Origin: Lineus longissimus
Taxonomy: Eukaryota; Nemertea; Pilidiophora; Heteronemertea; Lineidae
Direction of reading: 5' to 3'
DNA length: 64,000 bases
Assembly: GCF_910592395.1 (NCBI RefSeq)
Contig: NC_088311.1
Location: forward strand, 14,818,501 to 14,882,500
Shown piece by piece: positions 58,299 to 64,000 of the stretch (positions are counted from its first letter, which is position 1; each line of letters begins with the position of its first letter). A program made the translations under genes and the position numbers. The notes beneath the pieces were generated by a model. It made no database searches. It was not told the origin of the DNA and saw nothing but the letters and a program-made list of their open reading frames with translations.

Positions 58299-58510
58299 TA
58301 ACCCATTGAACTCTAGTATTCCCTCACCATTTCACTGACCATTTCATTGCAACGCTTCACTGGGAATCTCATGAATGATAGAAAGTGTATATTGTGGTGG
58401 ATTGGTTCTTTGGGGGTTGTAGGCTAATTTGGGGCAAAAGACCTGTAAGGGCTTTTGGTCAAAATAGCTTCAAAATACCTATATTCCTACCACCACAATA
58501 TACACTTTCT
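58299..58510 (-). repeat. Polinton right TIR
   Basis: Perfect inverted copy of 37371-37582, ending ...ATATACACTTTCT, followed by the second TGACTG. It contains the same nested 21-bp inverted pair. Confidence 0.95.
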
Positions 58511-58796
58511 TGACTGTAGGGCCTAATGGCGGTATAGTATGGTGAATGTGAGCGTCCATTGGTACATGCCCTACATGGTATTGGTTTGCCTCGGGTCTGC
58601 CCTCCTGTTGCATTGGTGGTGGGCCTGGGTTGATTTCCACCGAGCAGCAAATTGCAAGGAGCATGAATAAACAAAGCCTTACGGCTAGACTTAGACTACA
58701 CTTGATTCCGTGAACTTCTAATGACACACTCCTCCATGCACGTGGCATAGTGTATGTACCTATGCGTTCCCGATATGCTGTAATATCAATTCCCAT
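58511..58796 (-). pseudogene. LINE ORF1 N-terminus with 2A-like motif
   Basis: The minus frame from ATG 58,796 encodes a hydrophobic stretch (SLAVRLCLFMLLAICC) ending in SVEINPGP, close to the 2A consensus D(V/I)ExNPGP with Ser in place of the first Asp. It then runs to the Polinton edge at 58,511. Across the Polinton the frame is continuous with 37370-36838. N-terminal 2A or signal-like peptides are known in non-LTR elements of sea urchin, lancelet and molluscs. The Ser substitution may weaken ribosome skipping. The codons past 58,511 that appear open belong to the Polinton TIR, not to ORF1. Confidence 0.75.
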
Positions 58797-58800
58797 TTTA

Positions 58801-59073
58801 TCCTCTTTCTCTGGGGTGCACTTCTTCTAAGGAGCCTATACTGCTTGGGTGGGTGTTTACTTACTTAATAATCACTGACATAATGTCACTTCTATCAGAA
58901 AAACTCCAAAAAATTGGGAATTTGTTGGAGGGGTTGTATGTGGTGTCCTCCTCACGCCGCCATGCCATCTCAATAAAATGATGCCATGCCTTTTCTCTAT
59001 TGACACACGCTTTGTTTTTTTTACACAATATACAAGTTCGTTTTGGAATCGCATAATTGCGTACTATAATATT
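58801..59073. other. Non-coding
   Basis: Upstream of the LINE 5' end on the minus strand. No gene or clear LINE 5' UTR boundary recognised. Confidence 0.4.
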
Positions 59074-59358
59074 TTAATACATAGCATCCTTAAATACCAA
59101 GTAAAAGTTAGTGTCATTCGCGTAATATGCAGACCGACAACTTTGCAAAATGAACCACTGCCTCAGGGCTATTTCGATTTTAATAATTTGCATTGTGTCT
59201 CGTTCAATAACTGTAACACGTGAGTCATCGGCCATTTCAACACATGTCACCACCCCTGGCACCACGATGACACCCTCGCAACTGTCTAATTCAGGGTTGT
59301 ACGATGTAAATGCAAACTCATGGGATTTTCTCACATAACTTGGCGGACACCTTTGCAA
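59074..59358 (-). CDS. Unrecognised ORF (94 aa)
   Basis: A minus-strand frame, 94 residues, with alternating hydrophobic strands (DSCEGVIVVPGVVTCVEM, VTVIERDTMQIIKIEIALRQ) and a WFILQSC helix start. It lies just downstream of two further minus ORFs and may be a later exon of the same gene. No family assigned. It could equally be fortuitous. Confidence 0.3.
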   Translation of the reverse strand: MQRCPPSYVRKSHEFAFTSYNPELDSCEGVIVVPGVVTCVEMADDSRVTVIERDTMQIIKIEIALRQWFILQSCRSAYYANDTNFYLVFKDAMY

Positions 59359-59732
59359 TAAAGATTTTCCATTTTCTGCTGTTCCCAGCCTTCATCTCGA
59401 GATAGACCGTGAATGTCAGGATATTTTGCAAAATATTCTATGCATTCAACAGCTGTCCGAACCGTTGTTCTTTGCATTTTAAAAATCTCAAGCATCTCAA
59501 ACGGTCCATATTTCCGTTTTACAGGTATGGTGCGATTTAGACAGAAAAGCGTACTGTTAATCATTACATTGCCAAGAGACACCATTTTTACATTTTCATT
59601 CTGATCCATCAAATCATCATAGACTTTCTGGCCTACAAATATACACACTTGACACGGATTCTTTGCCACGTACGGTAAACTGCTCATGCAGCACAAAATT
59701 AAGCGATGCTTTGACGGGTACAGGTAGACCAT
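59331..59732 (-). CDS. Unrecognised ORF (133 aa)
   Basis: A 133-residue minus frame with NPCQVCIFVGQKVYDDLMDQ and TTVRTAVECIEYFAKYPDIH. The composition (hydrophobic strands, scattered Cys) looks protein-like. It overlaps the next ORF by 28 bp in another frame, suggesting decay or splicing. No family assigned. Confidence 0.35.
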   Translation of the reverse strand: MVYLYPSKHRLILCCMSSLPYVAKNPCQVCIFVGQKVYDDLMDQNENVKMVSLGNVMINSTLFCLNRTIPVKRKYGPFEMLEIFKMQRTTVRTAVECIEYFAKYPDIHGLSRDEGWEQQKMENLYCKGVRQVM

Positions 59733-59827
59733 TCATGATGACTGCCTGACATTGAATGACACCACAACACACACACACATGAGGTTTTTTTCAACTGCTT
59801 GAATACCGCGTTGGACCCCAGGCGTTA

Positions 59828-60238
59828 TTAAACGTTCAAATAAGATGATATGTTGGCCATTATTTCCATTAGATTGTACCAATTGTCCACCGTTAGACCT
59901 ATACCAATATACTGAGGTCTCTGATCTATGAATTTTCGAATATCTACCACCTGTTTATTATGAGCGAGGCAAACATGAAGAAATATATCACTGCCTAAGT
60001 GTATGCCCTTTGTACAGTTTGGTAAGGGACCACCCACGACATCTTTGTACGACACCGTTTCATTTATGCTAGACAGCGGTACAAGGTCGTCAACCTGATT
60101 TTTTGTATTCGACGTGTAAGCTATAATGAACACCAAAAACAAAACACATTCCAGCGCGAACCTTCCCAATACAATAGAAGGCCACATTGACGCTTTACAA
60201 CGTTGTTCCATTGGGTTCATCATTGTTGACACATGCAT
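59828..60238 (-). CDS. ORF with membrane segment and PC4-like domain (136 aa)
   Basis: Residues about 20-45 are a hydrophobic segment (IVLGRFALECVLFLVFIIAY). Residues about 72-130 read GIHLGSDIFLHVCLAHNKQV, VDIRKFID, then GIGLTVDNWYNLMEIMANI. The order strand-strand-DIR-GI-L-x-x-W-helix resembles the PC4/Sub1 single-stranded-DNA-binding fold. I cannot run a profile search, so this is a hypothesis. Context: among LINE and pogo fragments, in an otherwise unexplained minus-strand ORF cluster. Confidence 0.4.
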   Translation of the reverse strand: MHVSTMMNPMEQRCKASMWPSIVLGRFALECVLFLVFIIAYTSNTKNQVDDLVPLSSINETVSYKDVVGGPLPNCTKGIHLGSDIFLHVCLAHNKQVVDIRKFIDQRPQYIGIGLTVDNWYNLMEIMANISSYLNV

Positions 60239-60427
60239 AAACGGAGCGTGTGCGTGCTTGACCTGTCTAATACGGCGTCATCATCATAAATGCACTGCCT
60301 TCCTAATTAACACCTCATTATATCATGCAATGGCTTTTTTACTAACACCCCTCTACCTATTCACGCACACACTCACACATGCATACAAATACTCTAGTTT
60401 CTTCTCAATAACACCCCTTCTAGATAT

Positions 60428-60778
60428 TCAAGCTTGCATTCTACGTACCGCCCCCGAAATAGGTACACAAAGCTCATTCACTGTGGATGACCAATCGCTA
60501 GGCCTCACTATTGCGGCGTTCAAACTACTCGAGTGTTCCAGACCGTGTCTGGCGATTGGGTTTATGCAATCGGTGTTATTCAATCGGTCCATGTTCACTT
60601 CATACAGGGTAACCCGAAAAAATACCCACGCGTTCCTTTCATAAAGTATGCATGATGATAAAACATCGCTGGTCGACATTTTCTCTACATTCGAGCGTGG
60701 TGTTTGGATCAAGAATGTCCTTGCCTGTTGATTACTATTCGCAAGCAATAAAAATAACCCGCTGCAAAGAGATGACAA
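60428..60778 (-). CDS. Unrecognised ORF (116 aa)
   Basis: A minus frame; an internal ATG at about 60,680 gives MSTSDVLSSCILYERNAWVF and then ...SSLNAAIVRPSDWSSTVNEL. The ending (L..a.vrpsdW...vnel) loosely echoes the ending of the PC4-like ORF that follows it on minus. No family assigned; real gene status unproven. Confidence 0.3.
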   Translation of the reverse strand: MSSLCSGLFLLLANSNQQARTFLIQTPRSNVEKMSTSDVLSSCILYERNAWVFFRVTLYEVNMDRLNNTDCINPIARHGLEHSSSLNAAIVRPSDWSSTVNELCVPISGAVRRMQA

Positions 60779-60926
60779 ATACCTGGCGGAATTTTTTTGG
60801 GACAGGGCAATGCATTTTTTATAAAACAGTGTGTCACGTGCCCTGTCGTGTCGGTTGCGTCTGCCCCAGGCCTTTATAAGCGACTGGTTAGCAGCTGACC
60901 ATTCTCAAAGACGTACCGAAGTGAAA

Positions 60927-61750
60927 ATGGACGATGAACATGCATTGCTGAAGAGAAGACGTAGATACTCGGTATCAAAGAAAATACGGTACCTGTCTGA
61001 CCTCGAGGAAGCTATACTGAACAGGACCGTGACCAGCATGACAGAATTTGCGACCCTCCACAGAATTCCAGTACAGACGATGAAGCGATGGAACTTGGCG
61101 GAACTGCAACGGCAAGCACGCGAGGGGCGTGGCAGTGATCGAACGGTCCACGAAAAAGACGTTGGGCGCTGGCCAGTGGTAGAGGAAAGATTGCACCAGT
61201 GGTTTGGGCAACTACGCGACAGAAAGTTACCAGTCTCTGTCAAAGACATTCAGGAAAAGGCCCTGACATCATTCGAGACTTGGTGGAATGAGCTTCCAGA
61301 AGAACAGAGACAAGACCTCATCGAGAGTAGACCCCAACACCATGACTTCCATGCATCTGCTGGATGGTTTGAATGTTTTATGGCCAGAAAGAGAATCTCC
61401 CTGCGAAAGGTCAACAAAAACAGCACAGCCATACCCGCAGATGCTGCAAATCGTATCCAAGTATTCCGTGACAACGTGATGGAGACTATCGAGCAGTTTG
61501 ACCTTGCTATGCGCTTCCTGTTCAACATGGACCAAACGTTTTCACTTTTTGAGTTTCGTCCGATGTACACAGCCAACAACACAGGAGCCAATTCGGTAAA
61601 TGTGCGCACGCCAAGATCTAATACCAAATTGGGCTGTACGGTAATCCTCACCATCACTGCCACGGGAGGAAAACTCCCAGCACACGTTACATTTCCCCGG
61701 AGAGGTTTCGTTAGACAACTCGCTGCGCTACAGGAAGGGAAATTGCCAGA
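60927..61750 (+). pseudogene. pogo-like transposase, 3'-truncated
   Basis: From ATG 60,927 an open frame of about 275 homologous residues: LKRRRRYSVSKKIRYLSDLE (first HTH), WPVVEERLHQWFGQLRDRKL (CENP-B-type second HTH), FLFNMDQTFSLFEF (first catalytic Asp) and VTFPRRGFVRQLAALQEGKL. Homology to the 24,212 copy ends at about 61,750. The remaining frame is unrelated, and the second and third catalytic Asp are absent. It is better preserved than the 24-kb copy over the shared part, with no stop, yet truncated. The two are diverged paralogues, not copies of the same insertion. Confidence 0.82.
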
Positions 61751-62116
61751 CAACGTCTGTCACTCTCCTAACAAGACGGGATTCCTAAAAAATCGGTTTT
61801 TCAGCTCCAAAAGAAACGGTGGCCGCGCCTAAAAGATCGGTAATTTTTCGCTCCTAACGAAACGGTGCCGCTCCAAAAGAAACGGCGAGCATGCGCATAT
61901 TCAATTGATGACGTCATTCGGAATCAAGATAGATTGCAAAGCACGTGTTTACTTTCCGCGAATGTTTAATGTTTAAAGTTATGATTCGATATTTCTATTT
62001 TGGCCTTACTTTAGGCCTAATTTTGAATGCGCCTTTATTGGTCAACAGTTCCGAGGTAAGTAAAAGACTGTGATAGGCTAGAAGACGAGACTTTTATGCA
62101 TCGCACAAGTAAAGAA
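61751..62116. other. Non-coding; short repeats
   Basis: 61,790-61,890 has a reiterated CTCCAAAAGAAACGG phrase (three times, one diverged) with intervening AAAGATCGG/AAAATCGG. This is probably the end of another repeat that truncated the pogo-like gene. No gene. Confidence 0.45.
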
Positions 62117-62124
62117 TCTGCTGG

Positions 62125-63684
62125 GGTATCTACCCATTTCGCCTTAACCTTATTCGCCTTATCCAATTTTGCCTTCTCCCATTTAGCCTTCTCCTAACTT
62201 GCCTTTTCTCAATTCGCCTTCTACGATTTCGCCATCGTCTTATCTCGCCTTTGTTCCAATTGGCCTTCTTCCTAACTCGCCTTCCTCTCATCTTGCCTCA
62301 TCCTAGTTTGCCTTTTCTTATTTTGCCTTTGTCCTATTCTGCCTTGGTTCCATCCTGCTTTATCTCATCTTACCTTTTCTTGATTGACCTTTGTGTCAAT
62401 TCGCCTTCTTCCCATTTTGCCTTCTCCCGTTTCGCCATATCTCACCTCGCCTTTTATCAATCCGCCTTCGTTAAGCAAAGGGTCTATTATTCGCAGGGGG
62501 GGGGGGGGGCAGTGTTTTGAGTAGTTTAATGATTCTGTTCAAAAAAACTTTGGAACTTGTATTATCTCATGCTAAGTTATAGAATTGCTGTGAATGAAGA
62601 ACATCAAACGTACCAAAACCATCTAAAGGGAACACTGCGTGGGACGTTCTTGAGAGCTAACTCGTTCTGTGAGAAGGCCTCATAATTCCCCAATGATCAA
62701 AGGAATACATCTTCCAGATTGCTGGATTTGAGTAGGCCTATTGACCATAGTCCATAATAAAGAACTTCAGAAGCACTCACACTTTGAAAGATCAATAAAA
62801 TACTTAGCACCCCCATCCCTCCTATATTGTACCAGGTCACAAGTCTTACTCATCAAAGAATGCCAAAACACTATGCCAAAATATTTCCATGAAAGACTTG
62901 GAAAACTCTAAGATTTGACAAACATGGGTAAAGATAATAAGTTGGTTTTGGAGATACATGTAAGCTTACATGTAGATGGTTCAGAAGTTATGAAGATTTG
63001 AAAATATTGGTAATTAAGCAACAGCCTTGGGTAGGGTACCAAAACATAATTCGTGGAAACACTCTTATATGAAGACTGGCCCCACAAACATGGGTAAAAG
63101 AGACAAAAGTCTTTTGTAATATGGTATGTAATGTAATATGACTATAATGGCTGAGAAGTTATCTACACTTGTAATTTTGGCAATGTCCACCGGGTTTTGG
63201 TTAGGGGTACCCCCGAATGGACCCTAGAAGCCCTTCAACACTGTTGAAGACACTTTCATATGAAAGATTGACTCAACAAACATGGGTAAAGACACCAAGT
63301 TTGTTGCAAAGTAGGAAGAAGGCGAAATGGGAAGAAGGCGAAATGATACAAAGGCGGGGCGGCTAAAGGCGAGATAGGATGAAGGCGAATTTGGACAAAG
63401 GTAAATTAGGACAAGGTGAAATAGGAGAAGGCAGATTAAGACAATGGCAAACAGAGACGAAGGCAAGAATGGATAAGGCAACTTGTGATAAGGCAAGATA
63501 AAACAGAGGCAAAATAGCATAAGGCGAAAAATGAAAAGGCGAAAAAAGACAAAGGCGAGATAGAATAAGGCGGATTGGGAAGAGGCAAAATTGGAAAAGG
63601 CGAAATAGGAGAAGGCGAAATGTATATTTTTTAAAGGCAAAATGGGAAAAGGCGAAAAAAGACAAGGCGAAATGGGCATGAACC
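62125..63684. mobile_element. Foldback element with inverted arrays of a GGCGAAA repeat
   Basis: The left array (about 62,133-62,480) consists of degenerate 13-17-bp units containing TTCGCCTT; the right array (about 63,310-63,676) has the complementary AAGGCGAA units. The ends CCCATTTCGCC and GGCGAAATGGG mirror each other and extend to GGT...ACC. TCTGCTGG occurs directly outside both (62117-62124 and 63685-63692), an 8-bp TSD. The 830-bp centre is AT-rich and non-coding. It resembles Drosophila FB-type elements. Mobilising enzyme unknown; the 8-bp TSD suggests hAT. Confidence 0.8.
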
Positions 63685-63692
63685 TCTGCTGG

Positions 63693-64000
63693 TCATCTCT
63701 TGCCCAAGGCACCTGTAATGTAGCCTTATATACAGTTACATTGTGTACAAGCAGTACTAACAGAGGATTTGGCTATGTAATTACATATATGGGCTCCATT
63801 GCATGATAGTGTATGTTGTAGGCTTAAGTTGCTGCATCTCTTGAGCCGCTCTTGAGTTTTACCAGGTATTACTTCTCAGGCATATATAGGGCCGTTTAGA
63901 CGCTTCCCAAGAAAACTGCATTCGGATCCGATCGGATCGAACCCATTCCAGAACGAATGGGGTCTCATTAAAATGTACCCGTTTAGACATCCTGACAATA
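63693..64000. other. Non-coding
   Basis: No gene or repeat recognised. Confidence 0.4.

Larger units (their letters stand above)
37371..58510. mobile_element. Complete Polinton/Maverick element, 21,140 bp
   Basis: Bounded by 212-bp perfect terminal inverted repeats starting AGAAAGTGTATATTGTGG and by TGACTG on both sides. It carries the core Polinton set: protein-primed PolB (45576-49328), DDE integrase with chromodomain (53031-51880), FtsK/A32-like packaging ATPase (53036-53656), major capsid protein (56594-55338) and minor-capsid-like proteins, plus conserved accessory genes. I could not identify an adenain-type cysteine protease. Two capsid-region genes contain in-frame stops and one gene has a 1.16-kb insert, so virion production is unlikely, while PolB, integrase and ATPase are open. 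It is peppered with small palindromic modules. It is inserted in LINE ORF1. Confidence 0.96.
29330..58800 (-). mobile_element. Non-LTR retrotransposon split by Harbinger, MITE and Polinton insertions
   Basis: Minus-strand pieces, 5' to 3': 58796-58511 (ORF1 N-terminus), 37370-35934 (ORF1 coiled coil, endonuclease), 34721-about 33,780 (endonuclease end, linker) and about 31,095-29,330 (RT and C-terminus). The 3' end is (TTAT)n/(AATA)n microsatellite at about 29,330-29,350. Conceptual removal of the Polinton plus one TGACTG copy makes ORF1 read through without a frame change. Removal of the 34722-35933 element plus one 9-bp TSD likewise restores a continuous endonuclease frame (DYLLC followed by SFRNF). 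The un-nested element would be about 4.4 kb. It is non-functional now. The clade is uncertain. Confidence 0.85.

Noticed and set aside
58479-58511. Open frame continuing LINE ORF1 past 58,511 (ending KVYIVVVGI)
   Set aside because: These codons are the Polinton right TIR, not LINE sequence. The true continuation lies at 37,370.
63224-63712. 162-codon Phe/Ser/Leu-rich minus frame
   Set aside because: Translation of the foldback GGCGAAA minisatellite.

Overview
The window is animal nuclear DNA made almost entirely of nested mobile elements. I see no ordinary host gene, rRNA or tRNA gene, or CRISPR array. Several features point to a marine invertebrate, perhaps a deuterostome such as an echinoderm, hemichordate or lancelet: spliced genes with canonical GT/AG introns, L2/CR1-type and 2A-bearing non-LTR retrotransposons, a tRNA-Lys-primed Ty3/gypsy element, Kolobok, Harbinger and pogo transposons, and a Polinton/Maverick. 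The species cannot be fixed from the sequence.

Layout, left to right. (1) 0.5-3.2 kb holds a decayed, 5'-truncated L2/CR1-type LINE on the minus strand, followed by a small MITE-like repeat at 3.8-4.3 kb. (2) 4,426-21,216 is a Ty3/gypsy element. It has two 310-bp LTRs, a GATA target-site duplication (TSD), a primer-binding site, a polypurine tract, gag, protease, broken RT/RNase H, integrase, and a third ORF with SGNH-hydrolase-like motifs. Its 3' non-coding part carries an 8,004-bp Kolobok-type transposon (12,560-20,563, TTAA TSD). That transposon has an apparently intact 11-exon THAP transposase (804 aa) and, on the other strand, a 2-exon protein (157 aa) whose cysteine-rich half resembles the P2X7 receptor C-terminal (ballast) domain. 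(3) 21.5-26.7 kb has a near-identical 1.18-kb tandem duplication spanning the left edge of a pogo-like transposon (23,542-26,666) with a decayed transposase. (4) 27.4-28.1 kb is a LINE RT relic.

(5) About 29,330-58,800 is one minus-strand non-LTR retrotransposon (ORF1 with a degenerate 2A-like motif and coiled coil; APE endonuclease; RT) split by three later insertions. These are a Harbinger transposon (about 31.1-33.8 kb), a 1,212-bp Mutator-like MITE with a 9-bp TSD and internal TTAGGG repeats (34,722-35,933), and a complete 21,140-bp Polinton (37,371-58,510) with 212-bp perfect terminal inverted repeats (TIRs) and a 6-bp TSD. Conceptual removal of the Polinton or of the MITE makes the LINE reading frame continuous.

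(6) The Polinton encodes protein-primed DNA polymerase B, a DDE integrase with chromodomain, packaging ATPase, major capsid protein (one in-frame stop), two penton/minor-capsid-like proteins and about ten conserved accessory or membrane proteins. Its most striking feature is a family of short palindromic modules built from 4-bp-stem/3-nt-loop hairpins (GAGC-nnn-GCTC, GGAC-nnn-GTCC, GAAC-nnn-GTTC). They are scattered through the element, inside coding sequences in several reading frames and on both strands, in frame and without stops, and at gene ends. Stems are conserved or co-vary while loops drift. This resembles Rickettsia palindromic elements or mitochondrial double-hairpin elements, but in an animal virus-like transposon. 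It is my main candidate for an undescribed system.

(7) 58.8-60.8 kb holds a cluster of unrecognised minus-strand ORFs, one with a PC4-like segment. 60.9-61.75 kb is a truncated second pogo-like transposase. 62,125-63,684 is a foldback element with inverted arrays of a GGCGAAA-type 15-bp repeat and an 8-bp TSD.
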